Shown in pieces: positions 42,246 through 51,269 of a DNA stretch of 64,000 nt. The number at the start of each line of letters is the position of its first letter. The stretch's first letter is position 1. The DNA comes from Nioella aestuarii. Its GTDB lineage: Bacteria > Pseudomonadota > Alphaproteobacteria > Rhodobacterales > Rhodobacteraceae. The notes beneath the pieces are model-generated. The model had not been told where the DNA came from. It ran no database searches and saw only the letters and a program-made list of their open reading frames with translations. Position numbers and translations under genes: made by a program. Location of the stretch: NCBI RefSeq assembly GCF_050896395.1, contig NZ_JBPBBA010000016.1, forward strand, positions 1-64,000, in the 5' to 3' direction.

Positions 42246-44216
42246 TCAAAGACCTGCAGCCTCGAGACTCTCGAAATATCGATCGGCGGTTTCCGGGTTC
42301 TTGTAGGGAAAAATTGCCTTGAAGGCAGACAGATCGAAATCGGGGCGTGCTGCGAAAAGCGCAGCCTTTGCGGCATTCATGCGATCTCTGTCTTCTAACA
42401 TGACATAGCAGGCGGCGAGATATGCGTGGATGTAGAAGGGGGGCGCGTGAATCCGTTCAAAGGCCAAAGCGGCCTCGCGGAAGCGCCCCAAAGTGTGAAG
42501 ACACCGGCCTTGGATTGACCAAAACCAATCGGGAAAGAAAGGATTGACCCGCATAGCCTCACGGATACGTTGCAGCCCTGCTTCGGACTGGTCGAGATAC
42601 ATCAGGAACCGACCATATTCGGTCAGGACAAGCTCATCGTTTGGATTGGCACGAAGCGCGGCCTGGAACCGAAATTCCGCCTGATCGTACTGCCGGTGAA
42701 TGAACAGGCACATGCCAAGCGCAAGATGCCCCTTCGGCTCAGTTGGATCGAGAGCAACCGCCCTTTCGGCGGCCTTGACCACATCAGATAGCTCAACACT
42801 CGCATCGATGTTCCAGCGCAGGTACAAACGGGCCATGGCCAGCCAACCATGCGCCCGGCCGTAATCAGGCGACCGCTGAATAGCGAGTTCGAATAGTCGC
42901 TGCGCCTCAAGATAGCCTTCTTCTGAAAACCTGTGCAGCGCAGCGATCCCTTTGAGAACCAACTCGTAGCTTTCCAAGTTGTCCGGCCGGTTCTCGGCGA
43001 CGTGACTTAATACGCTAGCAGCTATTCGGTCTGCTGTGGTGGCCGCAACGGTTCTCGCGATTTCGGCTTGGATATCGAAAACGTCCATCAACTCGCGATC
43101 GAAACGCTCGGCCCAAAGCTCGTGTCCCGTCTCGCAGCTTACGAGGTGCGCAGCCACGCGCAGCTTGCCAGCCGCGACACGCACCGAGCCACTGAGATAG
43201 AAGCGCACGCCAAGCTCCGCGCCGATCTGTTTCGCACTGAGTGTTTCTTCATCGACGCGAAGGGCCGACTGCCGCGAGACGACAAGGATATCCGGCACGC
43301 GCGAGAGTTCCACTGTGACATCCTCGGAGATGCCTTCACCAAGGAATTCGGCTTCGCTATCCTTTGGCAACCCGCGGAAGTGCAATACCGCTATCGAGGG
43401 TCTGGCCGGTGCCTTTATGGTAGATGCGGGCATGTTGCCGGGCGCAACGATCAATTCAGCCGGCTCAGACGATTGACGCCTGTCGCGGCGGATTTGCTGT
43501 GCGATTTCTGTGCTTAGGGCTTCAGGAGCCACGCCAAGTTCCCGTGCGAGAATGCTTTCAAGGCTTGCGTATTGCCGCAAAGCCGCGTCGTAGCGGCCCT
43601 GCGCTTGATAAGCCTTCATGACACGGCGGTGGACATGCTCTTGTAGCGGGTCGAGCTGAAGCAGCATTTGACCCACCGTGATCATTTCATCGTAGCGCCG
43701 CTCTTGGGTGTACAGGTCCGCTAGCCTTATCAGCGCAGCCGTTTTACGCGAGCGCAAGGTTCCACGTTCGGCATCCAGCCAACGATCGAATTCTGGAGTG
43801 ACGGCGCCAAAACCTTCTAGAAACTCGCCTCTGAATTGCGCGGCAAGTTGTTCCAAATCTTCTTTGCCGTCGGCTTCGACAAGACTGAGCATGTCGACCA
43901 GGTCTGAACGAATGCGCCGCTCGTCGAGACGGATAGTTTCAGCCGAAGCCAATAGTACGGACGCTGCGCCACCCAGAGCCTTGCGAAGAGCCGAGAGAGC
44001 CTGGCGAAGACTTGCACGCGCCTGTGCCTCCGGTACATCGCCCCACAGAAGTCCGGACAAAGTTTCCCGGGGAACGTTCATCCCGACGCGATGGCAAAGG
44101 TAAGCCATTAGCGCGGCGGGCTTCCTGCCCGGCAACGGCAGCTCCGCCCTGCCGGAGTGCATTCGCATCGGTCCAAGCAGGTTAATCGTCACGTCGATGC
44201 GGTCACTGTCAGACAA
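42246..44216 (-). CDS. SARP/BTAD-domain transcriptional regulator with TPR repeats
   Basis: A 656-residue regulator. Residues about 8-100 form a SARP-type winged helix (PLPGRKPAALMAYLCHRVG); about 100-245 form a BTAD-like all-helical domain (FRGEFLEGFGAVTPEFDRWL); about 275-400 form a FlgO/TolB-like domain (IAVLHFRGLPKDSEAEFLGE, YLSGSVRVAAGKLRVAAHL); about 410-650 are TPR repeats (AVALDPTEPKGHLALGM). This architecture is common in alphaproteobacteria; target unknown. Divergent from the 54-residue membrane protein with about 105 bases between starts, which is a possible target. Confidence 0.88.
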   Translation of the reverse strand: MSDSDRIDVTINLLGPMRMHSGRAELPLPGRKPAALMAYLCHRVGMNVPRETLSGLLWGDVPEAQARASLRQALSALRKALGGAASVLLASAETIRLDERRIRSDLVDMLSLVEADGKEDLEQLAAQFRGEFLEGFGAVTPEFDRWLDAERGTLRSRKTAALIRLADLYTQERRYDEMITVGQMLLQLDPLQEHVHRRVMKAYQAQGRYDAALRQYASLESILARELGVAPEALSTEIAQQIRRDRRQSSEPAELIVAPGNMPASTIKAPARPSIAVLHFRGLPKDSEAEFLGEGISEDVTVELSRVPDILVVSRQSALRVDEETLSAKQIGAELGVRFYLSGSVRVAAGKLRVAAHLVSCETGHELWAERFDRELMDVFDIQAEIARTVAATTADRIAASVLSHVAENRPDNLESYELVLKGIAALHRFSEEGYLEAQRLFELAIQRSPDYGRAHGWLAMARLYLRWNIDASVELSDVVKAAERAVALDPTEPKGHLALGMCLFIHRQYDQAEFRFQAALRANPNDELVLTEYGRFLMYLDQSEAGLQRIREAMRVNPFFPDWFWSIQGRCLHTLGRFREAALAFERIHAPPFYIHAYLAACYVMLEDRDRMNAAKAALFAARPDFDLSAFKAIFPYKNPETADRYFESLEAAGL

Positions 44217-44321
44217 CCGTCAATGTCCTTTTTGCGCTCTGTTAACGCCACACGCCACGAGCGATTGACGCCATTTGGCTAGAGTACGTTCAGACGAAAC
44301 AGAAAGCCAACGGAGACTGAC

Positions 44322-44486
44322 ATGTATGATTTTGATGCCCACACCCGCCAACTCGCCAACCTCGAAACCGCAGTCCGCGACGCACGCCAGCAGAACGTAA
44401 ATTTTCGCATGCCGTCGATGCGAGTGATCTCGGTCGTGGTGTCTTTGCTGATCGCTGGAACAGTGTTCGGCGCAGGTGTGATCTGA
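44322..44486 (+). CDS. 54-residue membrane protein
   Basis: Very short gene with GGAGA upstream of the ATG and a terminator 26 bases after the stop. The N-terminal half is polar (MYDFDAHTRQLANLETAVRD) and the C-terminal half is one membrane span (VISVVVSLLIAGTVFGAGVI). No family recognised. Divergent from the SARP regulator, so it may be its target. Confidence 0.7.
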   Translation: MYDFDAHTRQLANLETAVRDARQQNVNFRMPSMRVISVVVSLLIAGTVFGAGVI

Positions 44487-44511
44487 ACTTGCCAACTGCC
44501 AACTGAAAAAA

Positions 44512-44534
44512 GCCCCGCTTCTGCGGGGCCTTAT
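44512..44534 (+). terminator. Terminator after the 54-residue gene
   Basis: GCCCCGC and GCGGGGC form a seven-base-pair stem with a TTCT loop, followed by CTTAT and preceded by AAAAAA. Confidence 0.75.
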
Positions 44535-44823
44535 CTGTCAGCGGTCGGCAGAGTTGGCTTGAATCCGGCCAGCGGCAACGCAGCGAGCCGATTCAAAGCC
44601 GCGGGCATCTCGCAAGCACTCCAACTTGTTGTCCGATGACCGCCGTCATCCCGAAGCGGACGCAAGGGCCCAGACACGAGTTTGCATTAGCCGGCCTTCG
44701 CGCGCGGGCCGTGAACTGGTAAGGTCCGGGGTGAGGTGTGCTTTTGCCAAGCTCACACGACTGTTTGCTGAAAGGCTGTTGGAGGCTGGAGGGGCGTCTT
44801 TTGTCACTTTCATTGGAAAAACG

Positions 44824-45789
44824 TTGAAAAGGGTCTCTATTGCACTTCTGTTCCTCGGAGCGGCGCTTTGGCTCTGGAATAGCTCATTGCTCGTCTTTGG
44901 CCTGGAGGATCATGAGACGCGGTTGATCGCTCACCGCGGTGTTCATCATATTTACGCCGGGACCGATCGTTCGACCGAATCCTGCCACGCATCCCCGGTC
45001 GAACCCATCGTGCATGATTTCATTGAGAACACGATCCCCTCGATGGAAGAGGCATTTCGACTGGGTGCCGACGTGGTGGAGATTGATGTTCATCTCACCA
45101 CGGACAACGTTTTTGCCGTCTTCCATGATTGGACCCTCGATTGCCGCACCAACGGGACCGGCGTCACACACATGCAGGACATCGCCCATCTTCAATCCCT
45201 TGACGTTGGATACTGGATTGACGATGGCACCGGCACCTTTCCACTCAGGGGACAGGCAGTCGGGCAAATGCCGACCCTTAGCGGGGTTCTGCAAGAGGAA
45301 ATGCAGGGACTGTTCCTGATAAACTTCAAGAGCCAGCGACGCGAGGAAGGGTTGGCGCTCGCCGCGATGTTGGAACAGACGGCCCTGCGCGAGCAAGTGT
45401 TCGGTGTTTACGGGGGAGAGCCGCCAACACGCGCCGCGATCGCTTCAACACCCGGACTTCGTGGCTTTGATCGAGTGTCTTTGGAGGCCTGTCTGCTGCG
45501 CTACCTCGCCCTGGGCTGGAGCGGCTATGTGCCGGAGAGCTGCCACAATACACTGGTCATTGTTCCGCAGGATTATGCACCGTTCCTGTGGGGATGGCCG
45601 CATCGGTTCACACGCCGCCTCGAAGCGGTCGGAACGGAGGTCATTCTTGCCGGAGACTATGATGGTTCCGGCTTTGCAAGCGGTATCGATGACGCCGAAA
45701 GCTTCGGTGATGTGCCGGATGCTTTCGATGGCTATGTCTGGACCAATCGTATTGAGTTGATTGGCCCGCTGGAAGCAGCCCGCGATTAG
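44824..45789 (+). CDS. Glycerophosphodiester phosphodiesterase family protein
   Basis: A 321-residue GDPD-type TIM-barrel phosphodiesterase, probably membrane-anchored: residues 1-27 are hydrophobic (KRVSIALLFLGAALWLW). Motifs: LIAHRG, ENTIPSMEEAFRLGADVVEID, VFHDWTLDCRTNG. An insertion of about 30 residues separates HRG from ENT. No ATG precedes the anchor: TTG at 44824 is used because the hydrophobic segment starts there; GTG at 44731 (AAGG upstream) is an alternative. The 290 bases before it hold only the terminator at 44512 and nothing else I recognise. Confidence 0.82.
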   Translation: MKRVSIALLFLGAALWLWNSSLLVFGLEDHETRLIAHRGVHHIYAGTDRSTESCHASPVEPIVHDFIENTIPSMEEAFRLGADVVEIDVHLTTDNVFAVFHDWTLDCRTNGTGVTHMQDIAHLQSLDVGYWIDDGTGTFPLRGQAVGQMPTLSGVLQEEMQGLFLINFKSQRREEGLALAAMLEQTALREQVFGVYGGEPPTRAAIASTPGLRGFDRVSLEACLLRYLALGWSGYVPESCHNTLVIVPQDYAPFLWGWPHRFTRRLEAVGTEVILAGDYDGSGFASGIDDAESFGDVPDAFDGYVWTNRIELIGPLEAARD

Positions 45790-46316
45790 GCTGCGGACCC
45801 TCGTGCACGGCGCGGCAATTTGCACGTTGGGCTCTCACTCAGCTCTCACCGCATGTCACACGAACGGCCGCTTTCGGGGAACGGGTTTGACATTGCAAAG
45901 CCCGCATTCTGCACATCGTCAATGCTGATGCCGCGCACAGCAAAGGCTGGTCGGGAAATTTCAAAGTACTGGGCTGTGAATATAGGCTTCGCTGGTCTGA
46001 GGCGGAGCCGGAATATCCGCAGCGAATCCACACTTCCCGCCCACGACTGTCAGGCTGATACGTTCGACCCAGACCGGCCATCATTGATCGTCGTCAGCAC
46101 GGCGGTTTCCCCAGGCCTGTATTCCATGCATCGAGCAGCATTTTCGATGGCTCAAGGTCCGAAGCGCGGAACTTTTCTGCCGTTCCGCGTTTGCCAAGCA
46201 AGGCCCCGCTTTTGACGCTTCGCATCTGTGGTGATCTGCCATCATGACATGACACCGACCATTTCCTTGGGCTCCAAGCTCTGACGGGCAACGGGTGATC
46301 AGCGGTTGATCTCGTC
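45790..46316. other. Region without recognisable gene
   Basis: A 527-base stretch with open frames on both strands (for example 45820-46215 forward) that lack recognisable motifs or ribosome sites. Composition is neither core-like nor strongly island-like. Possibly a decayed mobile element; nothing more can be supported. Confidence 0.4.
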
Positions 46317-47189
46317 CTATGCAACGCCATGAGCTTTGATGCAGGACAACATGGCCTGCACTTTCTCGGTGCGGTGCAGATCTATATGCGTGACAAGCCA
46401 GCCAGTGACCTTCCAGTCGGCATTGGCAGGCAGTACGGGGCGCAGGCTACCCCGCCTTTGCGCCTCTGTATCACCCATCAGGCCTATGCCAAGCCCTGCA
46501 CAGATCGCTTCTCCAACAATGCCAATATCGCGGGACGAGAGTGCCACCATCTCCGGGCGAATGTTGTCCTTGAGCCAGCTGCCAAAAAGCGGAAGGCGAT
46601 CACGGGGAAATTCCGGCAGCACAAATTCATGCCCGGAAAATCCATCGCGCGCGTCCGGTATGCCCTGCCGAGCGACATAGCTGTCATGCGCATAGAGGTT
46701 GAAGCCGATATCGCCAAAATGAGTGACAACGTAGTCGGGATGATCCGGCTTTGCCCCGGCGCGTAGGGCGATATGGGCTTCGCCGTATTCCAGCCGGGCA
46801 AGGTCTTCGCTTACGTCGACGCGGACGACGCATTGTGGATTTTCACGTCGAAACACGTCGATGGCCCCCATGAGCAATCCGGCAAATGGGGCAAGAAGGG
46901 ACAGTTTGATTTCACCCTCGATCTGCGCACTGCCTCCTTGCACGCGCCCGGCCAGGTCTTCGATCATCTCTTCGGCCTTCTGAGCCACGCGCAGGACATC
47001 CTGTCCGACCTCAGTCAGCGCATAGCCACGCGCATGGCGGATAAAGATCTTGCTGCCAATCTCATCCTCCAGCGCGTCGATATGGCGGTTCACCGTCGCG
47101 CGGTGCAGCCCCAAATAATCTGCGGCCGCACTGACCGTGCCCAATCGGGCCACGTGATAGGCCGTTCGTAATTCCGTCCATTTTTCCAA
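46317..47189 (-). CDS. LysR family transcriptional regulator
   Basis: A 290-residue LysR regulator: N-terminal HTH (WTELRTAYHVARLGTVSAAA, HRATVNRHIDALEDEIGSKIF) and LysR substrate domain. TTG at 47189 is chosen since the protein then begins directly with LEKWTELRT; an ATG at 47222 and one at 47258 are alternatives. Divergent from the DoxX gene, which is a possible target. Confidence 0.85.
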   Translation of the reverse strand: MEKWTELRTAYHVARLGTVSAAADYLGLHRATVNRHIDALEDEIGSKIFIRHARGYALTEVGQDVLRVAQKAEEMIEDLAGRVQGGSAQIEGEIKLSLLAPFAGLLMGAIDVFRRENPQCVVRVDVSEDLARLEYGEAHIALRAGAKPDHPDYVVTHFGDIGFNLYAHDSYVARQGIPDARDGFSGHEFVLPEFPRDRLPLFGSWLKDNIRPEMVALSSRDIGIVGEAICAGLGIGLMGDTEAQRRGSLRPVLPANADWKVTGWLVTHIDLHRTEKVQAMLSCIKAHGVA

Positions 47190-47303
47190 GACGCTGACCT
47201 GTACATATTTCGCGCATATCATGCCGAAATTCGCGCATTGAATGCGAATTTGCAGCAAGTTACCACGGTCGGCAAGGAAGACAAGACTTTCAAGGAGTGT
47301 TCA

Positions 47304-47666
47304 ATGAAATACCTCTCATACGGCCTGCGCGGCCTGCTGACACTGGCCTTTGTTGCGGCGGGCATCGCGAAACTCGCGGGCGCCGAGATGATGGTTGCCA
47401 CGTTTGACGCCATTGGTATTGGTCAGTGGTTCCGCTTTGTAACGGGCGCCATCGAAGTGGCAGCCCCTGTTCTACTTTGGTTGCCGGGCAAACAGGTGCT
47501 GGGTGCTGCGATCCTTGGGGCGACCATGGTTGGCGCAGTGCTGGCGCATCTTTTCATCCTTGGGCCGTCGGCAGTGCCGGCTATCATCCTTGGCCTGATC
47601 TGTGCTGCAGTGATCTACCTGTACCGCGACCAGATCAGCGACCCGATGGGCCGCGTCACCGCGTAA
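47304..47666 (+). CDS. DoxX family membrane protein
   Basis: A 120-residue protein with four membrane spans (GLRGLLTLAFVAAGIAKLAG, then VTGAIEVAAPVLLWLPG) typical of DoxX/DoxD-like quinol-oxidase-associated or SURF1-like proteins. AAGGAG lies upstream of the ATG at 47304. Divergent from the LysR gene. Confidence 0.88.
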   Translation: MKYLSYGLRGLLTLAFVAAGIAKLAGAEMMVATFDAIGIGQWFRFVTGAIEVAAPVLLWLPGKQVLGAAILGATMVGAVLAHLFILGPSAVPAIILGLICAAVIYLYRDQISDPMGRVTA

Positions 47667-47679
47667 AACACCACATCTA

Positions 47680-47706
47680 GGCCGCGTGCAGATTTTGCGC
47701 GCGGCC
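47680..47706 (+). terminator. Hairpin after DoxX gene
   Basis: GGCCGCG and CGCGGCC with an inner GC extension and a loop containing TTTT, 13 bases after the stop. The trailing T run is poor, so termination is only probable. Confidence 0.45.
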
Positions 47707-47889
47707 CATCTGATTTCATTGGAAGAATCATCGACTTGACGGGGCATCATTGGTCCCCGAATTAAATTCGGCATTATTTTGAGCACGTCTTGAGACACGC
47801 GAAGAGGGGTGACTTGGTTCGACATACCCCTCGAAGCCAAGGCAAAGCGTGGGTAGTCCGCATCTTGGCCAGTCGAGCCAGCGGCCGTT

Positions 47890-48609
47890 TCAGAGCAGTT
47901 TGATCGCGCGCTCGGACGTGTCGCGGATATGTTTCTCTATCAGAGCGGCGGCGAGGTCGGCATCGCGCGCGAGGGTCGCGTTCATGATCTCCCGGTGCTC
48001 CTCGAATTTTCGGCCGCCAAGTCCCTTCGGCGCACGTTTGGTGACGAAGCGGTACCGGTCCAGCTGGTCGAACATGATGCTGCGCAGCCGGAACAGCCAG
48101 CGCCCCGGGCAGGCGGCGACGATGGCCTCGTGAAACTCGCGATGGCGCTCGACCCATTCCGAGTGGCGGACCATCCGCCGTTCCCATGGCAGTGATTCGA
48201 TGATGCTGAGGCGATGGTGAGCGGCGACGATGTTGGTCTCCCAATCCTCGTCGCCATGGGCGATGGCCTCGCGCACTGCGCGTCCTTCGAAAGTGATGAA
48301 ATGCTCGGTGATCTCGCTCAGTTCTTCAGCGGAAACGGGTGATACCCTGAAGCCCTTTCCGGCCTCAAGGGTCACGAAGCCTTCGGAGGAAAGTTGCGAC
48401 AGCGCCTCGCGAAGGGTGCCGATGCCAACATCGTAGCGCTTCGTCATCTCCGCGAATTTCAGGCGAGTCCCGGGCTCGAACACGCTGCTAATGATGTCGT
48501 TGCGAAGCCGCGTCAGCGCGTCCCGGGCGCCGGATGCGCCTGGCCCGTCCGATTTCGCGGCAAGCTCTCTTGCCGACGTCGATGTCCCTGGGATCACGGG
48601 TTCTTCCAT
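47890..48609 (-). CDS. GntR family regulator with FCD domain
   Basis: A 239-residue regulator: winged HTH at about residues 30-95 (LRNDIISSVFEPGTRLKF, VGIGTLREALSQLSSEGFV) and a helical FCD ligand-binding domain with metal-type histidines (HREFHEAIVAACPGRWL). Start at 48609; an upstream ATG at 48681 extends into the operator region. Divergent from the FAH-family gene; the shared region contains two AT-rich palindromes. Probably the repressor of the catabolic genes at 48775-60632. Confidence 0.9.
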   Translation of the reverse strand: MEEPVIPGTSTSARELAAKSDGPGASGARDALTRLRNDIISSVFEPGTRLKFAEMTKRYDVGIGTLREALSQLSSEGFVTLEAGKGFRVSPVSAEELSEITEHFITFEGRAVREAIAHGDEDWETNIVAAHHRLSIIESLPWERRMVRHSEWVERHREFHEAIVAACPGRWLFRLRSIMFDQLDRYRFVTKRAPKGLGGRKFEEHREIMNATLARDADLAAALIEKHIRDTSERAIKLL

Positions 48610-48662
48610 GCCTTGGCAGCCCTTTTCTGAGGTGTCGGCGTCGCCCCGCGCGCCTACGTTCC

Positions 48663-48676
48663 ATATTTTCGAATAT
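48663..48676. promoter_or_regulatory. Variant GntR operator palindrome
   Basis: ATATTTTCGAATAT, similar to the exact 12-bp palindromes at 48749 and 49666 but imperfect (ATTCGAAT-like centre). It lies 54 bases upstream of the regulator start, so it may allow autoregulation. Confidence 0.55.
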
Positions 48677-48748
48677 CCCAAGAAAACGCGAATGGACAGG
48701 TTTTTTCGGCATCATGGGTTTTCACGATGTAGCTTCGATGCTATTCAG

Positions 48749-48760
48749 ATTTTCGAAAAT
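48749..48760. promoter_or_regulatory. GntR operator palindrome, FAH gene
   Basis: ATTTTCGAAAAT, a perfect 12-bp palindrome ending 14 bases before the FAH start. The same sequence recurs before the main operon. Confidence 0.72.
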
Positions 48761-48774
48761 AGGAAGATATGCGA

Positions 48775-49620
48775 ATGAAGTTTCTATCTTTTTTCAGAGA
48801 TGACCAGCCAAGCTGGGGGAGCGTCGCGAAAGGGGGGATCATCGATCTCGGGCAGCGCTCAAGCGGTCGGTTTCCCGATCTTCGGTCTTTCATCGCGGCG
48901 GGCCTGCCGCGCGATCTTCTGGATGATTCGGGGGGGGGCGATCTGGCCTTTGACGAGGTCACACTGGCCCCGGTGATCCCAAACCCCGACAAGATCGTCA
49001 TGGCGGCTGTCAATTACCTCGAGGATACAACGGACCCCGATACGCTTCCGGCCTATCCCGTCTTGTTCCTGCGCCTGCCATCGTCGCAGATCGGCCACGG
49101 CGCGCCGTTGATCCAGCCCCGGTCCTCACAGAAACTGGATTTCGAGGGCGAGCTGGCCGTGATCATAGGTGCGGGCGGGCGGCATATCCCGCGCGAGGAG
49201 GCGATGGCGCATGTGGCGGGATACGCGATCTACAACGATGGCAGCGTGCGCGACTGGCAGAAGCACAGTCACCAATTCACGCCGGGCAAAAACTTTACCG
49301 GAACCGGGGCTTTCGGGCCCTGGATGGTCGAAGCGGCGGATCTTCCGATCCCGGATCGGGCGCTGTCGCTGGTGACTCGGATCAACGGGGTGGAAAAGCA
49401 GCGTACGGACACGTCACGCATGATCTTCGATATTCCATACCTGATTTCCTACATCTCCACCTTCGCGCCACTGGTGCCCGGCGACGTGATCGTGACCGGA
49501 ACATGCACGGGCTTCGGCACGACGCGGACACCGCCCGAATTCCTTGTGCCCGGCGATGTCGTCGAGGTTGAGATCGAGGGAATCGGCCTGCTGTCCAACA
49601 CAGTAGAGGCCGAGAAGTGA
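48775..49620 (+). CDS. Fumarylacetoacetate hydrolase family protein
   Basis: A 281-residue FAH-fold enzyme, a hydrolase or hydratase/decarboxylase of ring-cleavage products. The metal site is visible: E in DFEGELAVIIG, the following GYAIYNDGSVRDWQ and the C-terminal PGDVVEVEIEGIG. Starts MKFLSFFRDD; ATG at 48769 is also possible. A strong palindromic operator lies upstream. First gene transcribed from the divergent region. Confidence 0.88.
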   Translation: MKFLSFFRDDQPSWGSVAKGGIIDLGQRSSGRFPDLRSFIAAGLPRDLLDDSGGGDLAFDEVTLAPVIPNPDKIVMAAVNYLEDTTDPDTLPAYPVLFLRLPSSQIGHGAPLIQPRSSQKLDFEGELAVIIGAGGRHIPREEAMAHVAGYAIYNDGSVRDWQKHSHQFTPGKNFTGTGAFGPWMVEAADLPIPDRALSLVTRINGVEKQRTDTSRMIFDIPYLISYISTFAPLVPGDVIVTGTCTGFGTTRTPPEFLVPGDVVEVEIEGIGLLSNTVEAEK

Positions 49621-49665
49621 TACGGGCGTTGGGCGCTGGGGTGGGGCGTTTTCCACCAAATGCAA

Positions 49666-49677
49666 ATTTTCGAAAAT
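49666..49677. promoter_or_regulatory. GntR operator palindrome, main catabolic operon
   Basis: ATTTTCGAAAAT, identical to the copy at 48749-48760, 63 bases upstream of the dioxygenase start. Confidence 0.72.
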
Positions 49678-49740
49678 GTTTGTGCTATGCGAAACTACGT
49701 GCTAGCACGGACTGCAAGTAGAGACGGGGGATGAGTCGAC

Positions 49741-50646
49741 ATGAGCTATCTTGTGAATGCGATGGGTCACGTTCAGTTGAACGTCATGGATGTCGATGCC
49801 CTTGTGCGCGAATCCGTTGAGATCCTTGGTTTGCGCGTGACCCGGGAAGAAGCTGGATGCGTCTGGCTTTCTTCGAATGGGCGCATGGCGGAACTGGTGC
49901 TGCACGAGGCCGGCGAGAACTCCATGCGCGCTCTTGGCTTCGAGGCGGTGTCAGAAGCTGCCGTCGCTGAGGCCGCGGCGCGTGTCGCGGATGCGGGGTG
50001 CCGCCTCATTTCGTCCGAGCCCAGCCTGGACTGCTGCGTGACAGGGATGACCTTTGTCACGCCGCAGGGCCATACGATTGAGCTGCACAGCCCCGTCGCC
50101 ACAGAGATCTACGGCAACAGGCATCCGACCACTGGCATGGCTCCGCTGCGCATCGACCACGTTAACATCACTTCGCCCGAACCGGCCGAGACCCGCGCCC
50201 AGATGGAGGCGATCATGGGCATGCGCCTGTCCGAGCGGATGGTGGATGATGGCCTCAGCTGGATGCGGGGCGCGAACCGCCTTCACCACATCCTCGGCAT
50301 TGTGAAGGGCGAAACCGGGCTGCACCACTATTCGTGGGAAGTGGCTGAGTTCTCGGACTACTGCACGCTGGGCGACCGTCTGGACACGATCGAGAAGAAC
50401 TTCATCTGGGGGCCAGGGCGGCATCGCCCGGGCGACAACACCTTCGCCTATTACATCGACACCTGCGGCGCGATGGTCGAATGCGCGGGCAACATGGCGC
50501 TGATCAATGACGATGATCGCTATGAGCCGAACGTGATCACCGCGCTCAAGCGGCCCGACAACGTGCGGGTGATGAATGTCTGGGGCGAACCTGCGCCGCT
50601 GCCGTGGCGCGAGCACCGTTTTCCTTGGGCGGCGCCTTTGGCGTAA
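49741..50646 (+). CDS. VOC-family extradiol dioxygenase-like protein
   Basis: A 301-residue two-domain VOC protein. H140 (RIDHVNI), H195 or H196 (LHHYSWEV) and E247 (MVECAGN) match the two-His-one-carboxylate iron site of extradiol catechol dioxygenases, so it probably cleaves a catechol-type ring. Substrate is not given by sequence. First gene of the operon after the 49666 operator. Confidence 0.85.
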   Translation: MSYLVNAMGHVQLNVMDVDALVRESVEILGLRVTREEAGCVWLSSNGRMAELVLHEAGENSMRALGFEAVSEAAVAEAAARVADAGCRLISSEPSLDCCVTGMTFVTPQGHTIELHSPVATEIYGNRHPTTGMAPLRIDHVNITSPEPAETRAQMEAIMGMRLSERMVDDGLSWMRGANRLHHILGIVKGETGLHHYSWEVAEFSDYCTLGDRLDTIEKNFIWGPGRHRPGDNTFAYYIDTCGAMVECAGNMALINDDDRYEPNVITALKRPDNVRVMNVWGEPAPLPWREHRFPWAAPLA

Positions 50647-50672
50647 GTGAGCTTCTGAGGAGGGGCAAGACC

Positions 50673-51230
50673 ATGATAAAGCTTGGAATTCTCGAAGGAT
50701 CGTTGCGCCGTGCATCGCTGTCGCGTGCGGTGGCACGGGCGGCGACCGGCCTTGTGCCGGGCGGGATGGACCCCGTGAGCCTGCCAAATCCCGGCACCCT
50801 TCCGCTGTTCGACCAGGATATCCTGGATGCCGGAATGCCCGAGAGCGTCGAGGCCATGGTGGCCGCGGTTGAGGGGGTGGATGCCGTTCTGATCGTGACG
50901 CCGGAATACAACTGGTCAATACCCGGCGGGCTGAAGAACGCGATCGACTGGCTTTCGCGCGTCTCCCCGAACCCGATGGCGCGCAAACCCGTCGCGGTCT
51001 GGAGCGTGTCGCCCGGTCTCTTGGGGGGCGCGCGCGTTCATGAAAGCCTGCGCCAGACGCTGCATTGCCAGGAGGCGGTCATCATGGCCAAACCCGAGGT
51101 GCAGGTCGCGGGTGCGCGAGGCAAGGTGGATGTCGAAACCGGCACGATCACCAACGCCGATACCGAAGCCTTCCTGCGCGGGCATCTTTCGAGCTTTGCC
51201 GCATTCTGCAATTCCTGGAGCCGCGCCTAG
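50673..51230 (+). CDS. NADPH-dependent FMN reductase family protein
   Basis: A 185-residue flavodoxin-fold protein. PEYNWSIPGGLKNAIDWLSR near residue 75 is the family signature. GAGGAGGGG precedes the ATG at 50673. It may supply reduced flavin or reduce a quinone; no two-component monooxygenase is present in this window. Confidence 0.87.
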   Translation: MIKLGILEGSLRRASLSRAVARAATGLVPGGMDPVSLPNPGTLPLFDQDILDAGMPESVEAMVAAVEGVDAVLIVTPEYNWSIPGGLKNAIDWLSRVSPNPMARKPVAVWSVSPGLLGGARVHESLRQTLHCQEAVIMAKPEVQVAGARGKVDVETGTITNADTEAFLRGHLSSFAAFCNSWSRA

Positions 51231-51269
51231 ACGCGGCCCCGTTTCAACTCGAAGACGAGGCGCAAAGTC

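Noticed and set aside
45820..46215. A 131-codon forward frame between the phosphodiesterase and LysR genes
   Set aside because: No ribosome site, motif or composition support; both strands are similarly open.
48749..48760. Treating the GntR palindromes and the 20-bp TTCGAA palindromes as one family
   Set aside because: They share only the central TTCGAA; flanks, length and genomic context differ.
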